Shown: one piece after another, positions 1-9,133 of the stretch
Numbering within the stretch: the first letter of the stretch is position 1
Layout of the letters: the number at the start of each line of letters is the position of its first letter
Assembly (NCBI GenBank): GCA_019649035.1
Contig: BMAT01012779.1
Location: 44,777-80,303, forward strand
Length of the DNA stretch: 35,527 nt
Reading direction: 5' to 3'
Source: Elysia marginata
Lineage: Eukaryota; Mollusca; Gastropoda; Plakobranchidae
The notes under the pieces: generated by a model
The model's input: the letters and a program-made list of their open reading frames with translations, nothing else
Databases searched by the model: none
What the model was told of the DNA's origin: nothing
Program-made: the position numbers and the translations under genes

Positions 1-540
1 AATATCATTTTCATCTATATCTGTTTTCTGCAATATTTCTATGAGTTATATAGTTCACCTTATATAGTTTTCTCTTAAACATTTAATTTCTTTTTTTTTC
101 AATTTTTGTTTTGGTTTGGTTGGTCATAAAAATGTTACCTAACTGAATGGATGAAATAAGTTAGTGTTTTGTATCATCGTCTTGAGTATCACTAGATCAT
201 TGACAGTTTGTATTGTTAATTCTGCAGCACATGATGATGTTGGTGTTGCTGCCTTAACTTTTCTAACAAAGATTAAAGGATTGTTTTTTTTTTGTAAGTA
301 AAAATTCAACACTATTTCAGTCGTATAAAGATTTCATATTTATCAAAGTTGATCAAAATTTATCTTTAACCTGCAAAAGAAATAGAATGATGTCGCACAT
401 CTTTGAGAAAGAACCCACCGTTCTAAAATGGAGCACAGCCGGTGAAACCAGTAGGGGCCGTGAGGCCATGGGTCCATAGCTTTGTCATTGTTTTTCAATT
501 CACTGTCACTAAGACATGCTTTTTGTTATAATACAGACCA
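1..540. other. Non-coding AT-rich flank
   Basis: No gene can be supported here. The stretch is AT-rich with short T-runs. A slightly GC-richer patch at about 415-480 has no recognisable reading frame or repeat partner in the window. A splice-acceptor-like TTCTGCAG ends near 227 and is followed by a few codons before a stop; taken alone it is not convincing. Confidence 0.5.
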
Positions 541-544
541 GGTC

Positions 545-650
545 ACGACGTCAGCAGCTGTCAACCTCACTCTTCGAGGCCTATGTTGACGTTATTTTCA
601 CATTACACAAAACTTGAATTTCTTATAAAGAAGGTTTAGGATTACATTCA
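545..650 (+). promoter_or_regulatory. Putative TATA-containing core promoter
   Basis: A CRE-like GACGTCA (547-553), an E-box CAGCTG (555-560) and a second CRE-like TGACGTTA (587-594) precede a TATA box TATAAAG (624-630). A TTCA initiator-like site places the likely start near A650, 26 nt after the first T of the TATA box, which is close to normal spacing for RNA polymerase II. The next 150 nt contain no ATG, and the first ATG (799) opens a short exon ending at a strong donor. The order and spacing are what is seen; promoter activity and cAMP-type regulation are inference. CRE-like words also occur by chance. Confidence 0.4.
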
Positions 651-798
651 AAGTCGAACGCAGAGCACAGTTTAGTCAGTTAAACCGAGACAAAGACAGT
701 CTTACGGCCAACAGTCGCAACTAGGAACTCAAAGAGGCAAATTATAATTTAAATCAAAAAACGGTGGAAACTCTTGACAAGTTTGAACCTTCTCAAAT

Positions 799-824
799 AT
801 GAAAGCTTCAGTGGTATGCTTCTG
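799..824 (+). CDS. Putative first coding exon of a small, possibly secreted protein
   Basis: The exon opens with ATG at 799 (A at -3) after an ATG-free leader of about 150 nt from the predicted start at 650. It reads MKASVVCF plus two bases (TG), then meets the consensus donor GTAAGA at 825; reading on unspliced gives TGG TAA, an immediate stop. Lys-2 followed by small and hydrophobic residues resembles the beginning of a signal peptide interrupted by a phase-2 intron, a common arrangement in animal secreted-peptide genes. The family is not recognised and only eight residues are visible, so function is unknown. Promoter, leader and donor support one another, but transcript evidence is lacking. 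Confidence 0.35.
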
Positions 825-910
825 GTAAGATAGTGGTAGCTTGTCGTTAGCTTTTATGGCTTTTTATATTTAGGGAGGAGGGGCGAATTAGACCAGAGAA
901 TTTATAAGCA

Positions 911-1121
911 TACCTGTTTGCCAAAGGCCCAGTTTGTCAGAGATCCAGTTTGTCACAGGTCCAGTTTGTCACAAGTCTAGTTTGTTACAGGACCAGTTTG
1001 TCACAGATCCAGTGTGTCATGGTACCAAGTTTTTTCACATGACCAGTTTGTCACAGACCAAGCTTGTCACAGGACCAGTTTGTCAGTGACCAAGTTTGTC
1101 ACAGACCCAGTTTGTTACACT
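911..1121 (+). repeat. Minisatellite, 15-16 bp unit CCAGTTTGTCACAGR
   Basis: About 13 tandem copies of a 15-16 bp unit with consensus CCAGTTTGTCACAGR are visible, diverged by point changes and 1-2 bp length changes (for example CCAAG for CCAG, GTTACA for GTCACA). One degenerate copy near 1024-1042 has a T-run. The array lies about 90 bp downstream of the putative first donor site. Confidence 0.9.
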
Positions 1122-1768
1122 GGCAGGCCCACCCTGCCTTGACTGGCCCAAATGTGCCCTTCTGATGCAAGTTTTCACTGACAATTTCAAAAAAAGAAAA
1201 CGAATCCTTGTGTGGTTGTTTAAATTGATTTTTTTTTTTTACAAAACACCATTTATTGCAAAGTATTTTGCTTAGTTTTCCTTGAATACAAAGAATGAAC
1301 ATTGAGAAATAACAGCTGAGTTACACTTTAAAGAATCTATTGTTTTTAAATGGTTAAAAATAAAAAAAAAAGTTTAATGACGCGATTTGGATCTATGATG
1401 ATTAATTTTACACTCTAGGTCTGCAAACATTGACACAAAAAAAACTCAATTAAAATTTTCTAAGACCATCTATTTCTCCAAAGGCAAAAAGGGACGATAA
1501 GTATGGTTTGACAACATCAAACAACGGACGTACAAGATAAAAGCTCTTAAACTTAGAGTCGCAGATCTGGAGCAATCCAATTAAATCCACTAATCATGTT
1601 TAGCTAGTGATTGAGATAAAAAAATTTGAGGGGATATCAGACGTCCAGAAGTTGGTGTATTACCACCAGTTTGTATAACTTCATTACTGATTTCATAATT
1701 GAACTTTGCACTGGCTTGTATTTTGATTTATAGTCCCGGAGGTGTGTTCTTGCTCATGATGCAGGTTC

Positions 1769-2026
1769 GATAATGATGACGTTAAAAGTTACGATTATGA
1801 TGGTACTGCAGCTGCGTAGTGGTTGAAAATAACAATGATGATGCATCGACGATGATGATGATGATGATAATGATGATGATGATGATAATGATGATGATGA
1901 TGATAATGATGTATTGATTACGATGATGATGGTAGTTGTGGTGCATTGGTGATGATGATGCTGATGATGATGATGATGACAATGATGATGAAGATGATGA
2001 CGATGATAGTGGTGGTTGTGGTGCAT

Positions 2027-2064
<38 letters not shown>

Positions 2065-2160
2065 GTGATTGTGGTGCATTGGTGATGAAAATAATGATGG
2101 TGGGAAAGATGATTATGATAATGATGATAATGATAATGGTAATGGTGGTGGTGGTGATGG
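1769..2160 (+). repeat. GAT/ATG microsatellite with higher-order structure
   Basis: Long runs of GAT interrupted by AAT, GGT and GTT triplets. Inside 1855-1912 an 18-bp unit (AAT followed by five GAT/ATG steps) repeats three times. A longer word, TTGTGGTGCATTG, recurs near 1936, 2016 and 2069, so the array is a mosaic of a simple triplet and a larger unit. Long antisense frames here encode only poly-His, poly-Ile and poly-Ser and are artefacts of the repeat. Confidence 0.95.
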
Positions 2161-2396
2161 AAAATTGGTGCCACTTGTTTTAAAGAGTATTTTAAAACGG
2201 CTGTCAAAAAAACTAATTTTTTTATGATAGGAAGAAAAAAAATCGTATACAGTCAGGTAGGTTTGAACAAACACAGATGTTCGATTATCTTCAATACTAT
2301 CAAAATGTAACTTCTATATCCATGAAATAATGTGGATGCGTTATGAAAACTGGCAATGACTTGAACGAAATTTTATAAAATTTTACTTTTACACAG

Positions 2397-2520
2397 CAAT
2401 GTTCCATCATTCGCGGCACCTGCTTCTCAGCGAACAAAAAATTACCACTGTACCAACAAAGTAGTCAATAAAGCATCTTATTTCCTTACAAATGTAGAGA
2501 GAGAAAATTGCACCATCTGA
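2397..2520 (+). CDS. Speculative second exon, phase-compatible with exon 799-824
   Basis: A strong acceptor (TTTTACTTTTACACAG, AG at 2395-2396) is followed by a frame open for 40 codons to TGA at 2518. Joined in phase 2 to the first exon it completes a Cys codon and gives a protein of about 49 residues with a possible cleavage site (FAAPA) and two later cysteines. An AATAAA at 2687 lies 167 nt past the stop. Against it, the hydrophobic core is short, and a 40-codon open run after a given acceptor has a chance probability of a few percent, with many acceptors to choose from. A rival acceptor at about 2760-2773 is also phase-compatible. Confidence 0.15.
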
Positions 2521-2686
2521 CTACATGTACGTTTAATCCTACCTAACTCATCCAGTTTGAAGAACGGTTTGGTAGTTAGTGTTAACAAACAAGAAAAATT
2601 CGTAATTTTTTTTCGTTTTCTAACTTATTTTTTATCCCCTATTTGAAACAATCAACTGAGCTAGTCTAGGGACGGTATGGTAGGGT

Positions 2687-2692
2687 AATAAA
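2687..2692 (+). terminator. Possible polyadenylation signal AATAAA
   Basis: A canonical AATAAA is followed within 30-80 nt by a T/C-rich stretch that could serve as a downstream element. It has meaning only if the small gene model 799-2520 is correct; AATAAA is frequent in DNA of this composition. Confidence 0.15.
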
Positions 2693-2709
2693 TACAAGAG
2701 CAGTTTGAA

Positions 2710-3441
2710 ATATACTATTTTGAGCCGCTGGATTTGCTTTCGTCGTTGATTTCCTGCTTGCTGTTTTTAAGCCTTATCTTTCTAGTGGTTTCCAGTGGGA
2801 TAGAATTACCCCCTTCTTTCCACCAGATAACCTCCATGGCCTGCTCTTTGTTATCATGGATGTGTCTACTGCTGTCCTAGGTTGGAAGTGATATTTATTT
2901 TTTTCTGTCTGTCTTTCCTCTTTTCTTGCTACTTTCGAATGTCTTTGGTTTAACGCTATAATTGTGTGTCTGTGTTTTAGATTGGCTTACTATGTACGTT
3001 ATATATAGCGTCTTCTCTCTTGCTTGTGACCTTTCTCCTTTGAAATCTCTCTATTTATCTATCTCTATATCTATATATCTATTTATCTCTATCTCTCTCT
3101 ATCTTTCTCTATCTCTCTAGGTAGTTTTCTTGTTACTCCCTGTCAAACTTTTCATTTTTATTTCTGTTTTTTTTTCTCTTATCTCACTTTCATCCTCCCC
3201 GAATTGTCTTGTTTTTCTGCCTATTTTCTGTGTCCTCAACAGAATACTTGCTAACTCCTTCTTATTTGTTCTTCTATTTTTTGTCTCTCTCTCCGAATGA
3301 CCTTCTCTAATCCTATCTTATCTTTATGTCTCTGTCATTGTGCCTGTGTGTGTGTCTCTCTCTCTTTCTCTCCCTATTTCTCTCTCCCTCTTTCTATGTT
3401 TCTTTTTTACTCTTTCTTACCGGTCTTACTGTCTGCATGGG

Positions 3442-3501
<60 letters not shown>

Positions 3502-3660
3502 CTCTCTCTCTCTCTCGCTGACATGATGTATCTCATACACATGCATACAATTTTCATTTTTCCTCATTTCCCTACCTTGCCTTCCTTTCTTTTTTTCCTT
3601 CTCTCTTTCAATACCTTTTTCTTTCTATCGTTTCTGCTCCTGTGACACCTGTATCTACTC
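2710..3660 (+). repeat. Long pyrimidine-rich (T/C) tract with (TC)n core
   Basis: Nearly 1 kb of + strand DNA is dominated by T and C, with TCTATC words (3045-3120), CTCT and CTTT stretches, and an almost pure (TC)n run at about 3444-3517. Because stop codons need purines, this tract stays open in several frames and yields Ser/Leu/Phe-rich pseudo-proteins that should not be annotated. Confidence 0.9.
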
Positions 3661-5382
3661 TTACAGCCAGGCTTATTTGATAACGTATCGTTTTGACCTG
3701 CCACAACAAATAAAAGTTAGCTCTCCTCCATCAACATGTTGTTTTCATTATTTATTTTTTAATATTTTTCTTACTACTCCAAATGCCTTTAAATTGCTTT
3801 GATTAATCTGTTCAAATAACAGTCCAAATGAAGGAAAACAATAAGTTGTTTTTTAAATTTAATTATCATGCAGGGAAGAAAAGAACATATCAAGCCCATT
3901 TATTTCATTTTCGTCATCTCAATTCCCATATTTTAAAGCAAAATAAATACGATAAATACCTTATTGTCTCATCACAATGCTTCGTTTTAAGTGAGATTAA
4001 GTTGTCTCTGCATTTAAAGCCATTAAAACATTTTCATCTAAATCGAATGAAATTCCTTTTTTTTCATAATTAGAGGCTTCCAAAGCACCATCGCCTCTGC
4101 CGGGTTAGATATTCGTGTATTAAAGAAGAAATGACACTTAAAGAAAAAAAACAACTAACCACATTTAAAAAAGAAAGTAAATTTCCAGCCGTGACCTTGA
4201 TACAAAGTGAGTGTGTTTCTAGTTGCATTTTGTCCTATCCATATTTTTTTTTGATGGAATGCTTTAAAGTAACACTAAATATTTCAAAATACTTCAGATG
4301 ACTTCCGGTCCTGGGAAACGTTTATGCTTATGACTAAAAGGGCGAACAAACACAGTAGACCTCATTAGTTTTTACCCTACATTTAAGTATCCGTGTTATC
4401 AGCAGAGTGTATAGATTCTATTCATTTCTTTGGCAATATTTTTTATAGCATAACTTCTTACGGCAAACGACTCAATACATTGTTTGTTAGTTTTTAATGC
4501 AAAGTTGATAATGCGTTGTTATAAAACTAAAAGCATTGTTATTTGTTTCTTGAACTTCAAAATAAAATAATTTAAACAGATGCAATCGTGCATTTAAAGC
4601 GCAGTTCTCTCAGACTACCTGTAAGTGAAAACCTTTCAAAGATGAATAGACCTATTTACTTTTGATAAAAAATTGTTTATTTCCTTTGAAGCGAACCAAT
4701 TCTTCAATGATATGAGGAACCTGAAATTAATCTTCAGAAAACTTTAAAAACTAAATACTTGTGTCCTTTCTATATATACTGTATACAAAAGCTCCTTATA
4801 CAGTTTGAGCACTGCATTTCATTACATAAAAAACCTAGAATCTATCTATATTTACGAGACTTTGTTTTCATTTACCATCATGCCTTTGATTTACGTAATA
4901 TTTCATAATTTTTATTCTCCTGTTAAATTTCTTTTGAAAAGGAGGTGCAGACCACTCGCAAAACAAAGGTTCAGTTAGGCGCAATATTAATTGCATTCTA
5001 ATAATATCAGATTCGATTATTGATCAGGAACTCTTAAAATAAAACAAGCGGCTTGATGTTGCACTAAGAACAATCGCAGACTCATGTCTTTGAAATACAA
5101 AGCAAAAAGTATATGATTATTAGCCTACTCATTCATAACGATTATTTCAAAGCGCAAGCGGTGAATACGAGTACGGATAGTTCACTTTGAAGTTTAGATT
5201 ACATTATCAATTTCAATTGTTCACTTTGTTTATCGTGGTGCAAATATAATCATGCGTTTTGAAACGGTTTTTACTTTATTTCATCTAAATTGAGGCAAAG
5301 GGTTTAGAAAAGTATTGACAGGGCTTTGTTGTGCATTTTATTGTTACTAAGTTTGTTTCGTATGCCCCTTAAGCTTACAGTT
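3661..5382. other. Non-coding AT-rich stretch
   Basis: No gene, tRNA or repeat partner recognised. An 81-codon frame at 3828-4073 has Lys/His/Leu/Phe-rich AT-driven codon content and no flanking splice logic, and is regarded as chance. Confidence 0.5.
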
Positions 5383-5391
5383 ACACGACAT
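5383..5391. repeat. Target-site duplication, left copy (mate at 5741-5749)
   Basis: ACACGACAT occurs at 5383-5391 and again at 5741-5749, exactly bracketing the SINE. A perfect 9-bp pair flanking both ends of a retroposon is the expected result of target-primed insertion. Confidence 0.75.
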
Positions 5392-5740
5392 TAAAAACAA
5401 CTCATTATAAAAAAATATATGGATTATAGTCTTCCACCGCCGAAAGCAGTCTCAAAACTGTACATGTTTCCCCCAGCAGGCCAATACACACAAAAGCAAA
5501 TTTAACTCATATTTTAGAGCATTACAGCACGGCTGCACATTAGGCGATCATATACTAACATACTACAAATTTCAAGCACTGTCTATAGTCAGGTACCCAT
5601 TTTACAGGTGGGTGGACTGATGTAAGTGAGGATAAATTGCTTTCCTAAGGCAGTTACATTATGCGTCGTGGTTGGGAATCGAACTCGCGACCGCCGGATC
5701 ACAAGTCCGACGCGCTAACCACTTAGCCACATTTTTCTTA
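5392..5740 (-). mobile_element. tRNA-derived SINE, minus orientation, complete
   Basis: Read on the minus strand, the 5' end has a polymerase III A box (TGGCTAAGTGGTTAGCG, plus 5713-5729) and a B box (GAGTTCGATTCCC, plus 5684-5696), separated by a plausible anticodon stem-loop (CGGA, loop CTTGTGA, TCCG; the loop would carry TGT). The body contains the hairpin-forming ACCCATTTTACAGGTGGGT and ends in an A/T-rich 3' region. A second copy of the same family lies at 33395-33720, also minus. The 9-bp target-site duplication fixes both ends. The element encodes no protein and depends on a partner LINE for movement. Confidence 0.88.
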
Positions 5741-5749
5741 ACACGACAT

Positions 5750-7189
5750 GTAGAGGTAAACATACAAAAAAGTATGAAAAAGATGAGTGTGTTTTCATTT
5801 CCATTTTCGTTCTTTCCTTGTGTTAAATGAACGTGAGAATCCAGTCTTCCTTTTGCCTACTGTGAAAAAAAAAAGAGAAAAGAAAAAGCAATCGCTTTTA
5901 GATTGTCCCGTTATAGAAAAAGATATGACTCACGATCGTATCCATTGTAGTGCTAACGCAAATCATGACTTATAAACCTCACCATCAATAATTTGGATTG
6001 GTATCTTAATATAAAGACCGAATCATCCGACGCGCGTGCGATTTGTCACGAATTTAGCCTGTATCAAAGAATGGTGATAGCGGTAACTGCTTAACGAGGA
6101 GTCAATTCTTTCCGAACTTGATTGTCAATGGTTATAACACGTTGGTGAAAGGTTTTGCTTAAAACTGATCTTAGATACTTAAAACAAAAGCGTATTTTTC
6201 CCACTGTTTTGAACGTATCAATGATATACGATAGAAAGATATTAAAGTTATGAAACTAGCAGTGGAGATACGTAGGCTTTTAGTGGAAGTACCTTTAGTA
6301 TTATTCGAACCTTTGACTTGTAATAACTTCCGCACCCATCACCTCGCCACAAAGTTTAATATACCATGCCGTCACTACGCTCCTTAATAATAATTATAAA
6401 TGTTAAAATCAAATCCAGTAAATGGAGAAAAAAGAATTAAATGAATTTGTTTCCTACTACGTGTTATTGCAAAGGTACATATTATCTAGGTTTAAACCAA
6501 TAAATTGTTTACAAAGTAAAAGCATAATCTGGTCTACTGCTCGAAATTATCGTGAAAATAAATTAATATTAATGCTCTTGGAACCTTTGCAGAAGGAATT
6601 TTACTGCATGCATTAATGTTGAAATCTTATTGAGTCTAAATTGTGATATGGTATGCGAAAACCAGCGTAAACAGAGCATTATTCAGAATGTTGGCATTTT
6701 GAGTTGTTAATATTTTCTTTTTTGTTACTATTTTAGTCCATGCCCTATGAAAATTTGAAAAACCTTTAACTCTGGCCTATCTATATATTGAGAATAATTT
6801 GATATTGAGAACATTAAAATGTTTTCCTATATTGTAACTCTTAAATAAATTAAAAGTCTCTAATTTAAATGTAGTTTGTGCAACTTATGTCTGATTGCTC
6901 TTGGTTGCTTAACATTTACTCTACGGCAGCACTTAATGTACTTCTTATCTTATTGTAATTGTGTAATACAATGTGATGTTATAATAAAAAGACATTTCAC
7001 ATCAAAGCCCTTTCATTTGCTATCAAAATGATATATGACATTTAGGACTCTAAACAGTTGCACTTGCTAAAAGTTGTTATATAAAAAGTAGACTTTCAGA
7101 TTTATATTCGACTCCTAAAATAGTGGGGAAGGAAGAGAGTTAAGGCTTTGGGTTGTTATTACCTGGATCTGAAATACTGTTGAATCACA
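5750..7189. other. Non-coding AT-rich stretch
   Basis: Nothing recognised. Short frames at 5787-5975 and 6422-6616 are AT-driven and lie within the chance length range. Confidence 0.5.
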
Positions 7190-7680
7190 CATTATGAAAC
7201 ATGGAACACCTGGAATCACAGTACAATATTCCAATGAGCTCTTGATAGGATTGGTGGAGAGAGCAATAATCTACTTTTACACAACATTTTTTTAGCCAAT
7301 ATATAGCGGCAATGGCGACGAGCGGGCCAATGCCCTCCAATTAATGTTTTGTTTACGTCAGTGAAACGTCTTGGATACATAGGCGTGCCCGTACCCGACG
7401 TGGATCCTCCTTTTGTTATGGTGATCATTTGGTGAGCACTTGCTTTAGTCCGGAAGTTCATCCTTCACAATTATTTTCAGACTTAAGTCACACCCCAGAT
7501 GTTACAATTACAAAACGTTTGTTTTATACCATGGTCCTAGGAAATGATAGGTGCCTTTAGCCCCCAACTGCAGACACTGTTAGAACAGTTGTGTCCCTTT
7601 ACCACACGTCACGGAATCACATTTACTCCATTAAGTTTCCGGAAGCTCGGAAGCAAAGTTAAATGAAGCCATTTGTTTAG
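7190..7680. other. GC-richer patch with overlapping open frames; possible old coding or element remnant
   Basis: This patch is visibly richer in G+C than its surroundings. The minus strand is open at 7216-7461 (81 codons, with a segment reading KGGSTSGTGTPMYPRRF). The plus strand is open without an early ATG from about 7364 to 7560, ending in TAG. Both look more protein-like than the AT-driven frames elsewhere, but they overlap, so at most one can be real. No domain is recognised and no second copy was found in the window. A decayed mobile element or exon remnant are both possible. Confidence 0.2.
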
Positions 7681-8155
7681 ATTGATTAATTGATTGATTG
7701 ATTGAAATTTTTACAAACCCAGTCCATCATTAACGATGATCTCAGGGCTTAAGATCTCTTCAACTGTAGTTTACTTCGATACTTTAATCTTGCCAACCTA
7801 TCTCATATATTAAAATCAAGTTTTTAAAAGTCTTACCATTTGTTTAGAATATTCGTTTACTTTATAAGGAAACAAACAATGCTGATCACATAAAATTATA
7901 GCAGATTTTTCTCATAGATAACTTGAAAAGAAAAGCCTCGGAATTATTGTACACATATTGTGCTAGTTTAAAGTTGGTTCTCCCATGCATTCTCTTTTTT
8001 TTTATTTCCTCCTTTTTTCATTATAGATCAATCACATCATATTTTACATAATAATTAGCTTTGTGTTTTTTTAGTTTTAAGAATTCCACTACATTAAATG
8101 TATATTTTGTTTTCACTAAGTTTTTTTTATTTCTGGTGGCTAACTTAATTTTTTT
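7681..8155. other. Non-coding stretch with short (ATTG)n run
   Basis: A short ATTG-type repeat occupies about 7681-7705. The rest is plain AT-rich DNA with no supported gene. Confidence 0.6.
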
Positions 8156-8159
8156 TCTC

Positions 8160-8425
8160 ACGGGATCTCCTCTCCTCTCTATCTCTTTCTTTCTATCTCT
8201 CTCAATCGCCCTTTCTCTCTATCTCTCTGTCCATCTTTCTATCTCTCACTCCCTCTCCCTCTATCTGTCTTTCTCACTATTACTTTCACTCTCTCAATAT
8301 CTCTTTCTGTTTCCGTCTGTCTGTCTGCCTCTCTCTCTCTCTCTATCTATCTCTCTCTTTCTCTCTCTATAGCTCTCTCTCACTCTATGTCTTTCTGCCT
8401 GTCTCTCTCTTCTTTTCCAATTCTC
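8160..8425 (+). repeat. Pyrimidine-rich CTCT/CTAT microsatellite tract
   Basis: Interleaved TCTC, CTAT, CTGT and CTTT words form an imperfect T/C tract of about 260 bp on the + strand, compositionally like those at 2710, 25231, 32730 and 33111. The open frame crossing it (8061-8372) is Leu/Ser/Phe-rich because of the repeat and is not a gene. Confidence 0.9.
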
Positions 8426-8988
8426 TAAACGGCGTCCTTTGAAAATCAGCTAGTAATGAAAAAATGGCATCCACCTCAGCAAACATTAAAGATACTAAAA
8501 CTGTAGCATCATTGTAGGTATCTTAACAATACCAGTATAGCAATCAGTTTAATTAATGAGTGGTCGCAATTTGGAAATGGGTCGTAAAATTCTTTTGATC
8601 TTTTCAGCTACATTAACCTGGAGACTCGCCAAAATCTACTTAATTATATGTGTATTTTCCATGACTACAACTCTCCACACCAAGTTCGTTTCAAACTGGC
8701 AAGGCTGTTCTTTATTTTGTCCCACATTGTTTTTACTTGTAAAACTGCGTTATGCATAGGTCAGCTCATTATATTTTAATGTTGTTTTTACCACACTTGG
8801 ATTCATTGTTCGGTTGTTGTTTGTATATTTATTTACTTTTTTCAATGCCTCAATTACACCACGCAAAGCAGGTGCTACATTTTTATTTTTTTTTAAATAT
8901 CGATTTTTTAACCTTTAAAAACTCGAGTTTTGTTGTAGATTTTAGACAGATGAATGATCGATATATTTAAGTTTTCTGTGACAACAAA
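8426..8988. other. Non-coding AT-rich stretch
   Basis: Two short frames (8556-8759 and 8752-8970) overlap here but have no splice context, family resemblance or composition shift. Nothing supported. Confidence 0.5.
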
Positions 8989-9004
8989 ACTACTACTACT
9001 ACTG

Positions 9005-9061
<57 letters not shown>

Positions 9062-9133
9062 TAACAACTACTACTACTACTACTACCACTACGACTATTA
9101 CTACAACAACAACTATTACTACTACTACTACTA
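8989..9133 (+). repeat. (CTA)n microsatellite
   Basis: About 145 bp of ACT/CTA triplets with a few interruptions (GCT, CCA, AAC). The interruptions concentrate in the second half (ATAACAACT, ACCACTACGACT), suggesting that the first half is the younger, still-expanding part. Confidence 0.95.

Larger units (their letters stand above)
825..2396 (+). other. Putative intron 1, repeat-rich
   Basis: If the exon at 799-824 is real, this is the start of its intron. It contains the minisatellite at 911-1121, the GAT microsatellite at 1769-2160 and otherwise plain AT-rich DNA. The acceptor at 2395-2396 follows a T/C-rich run and would give an intron of about 1.57 kb. Other acceptors further downstream are equally possible. 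Confidence 0.2.

Noticed and set aside
1754-2207. Two long minus-strand frames rich in His, Ser and Ile
   Set aside because: They are the translation of the GAT microsatellite read antisense. Triplet repeats contain no stops in some frames, so length has no meaning.
3297-3645. Overlapping Ser/Leu-rich frames over the (TC)n run
   Set aside because: Pyrimidine-rich DNA lacks stop codons and always gives Ser/Leu/Phe pseudo-proteins. The same applies at 8061-8372, 25208-25456 and 32935-33376.
5684-5729. tRNA-like head with anticodon loop CTTGTGA considered as a true tRNA gene
   Set aside because: The tRNA-like part continues into a longer conserved SINE body, is bounded by a target-site duplication, and has a second, diverged copy at 33395-33720.
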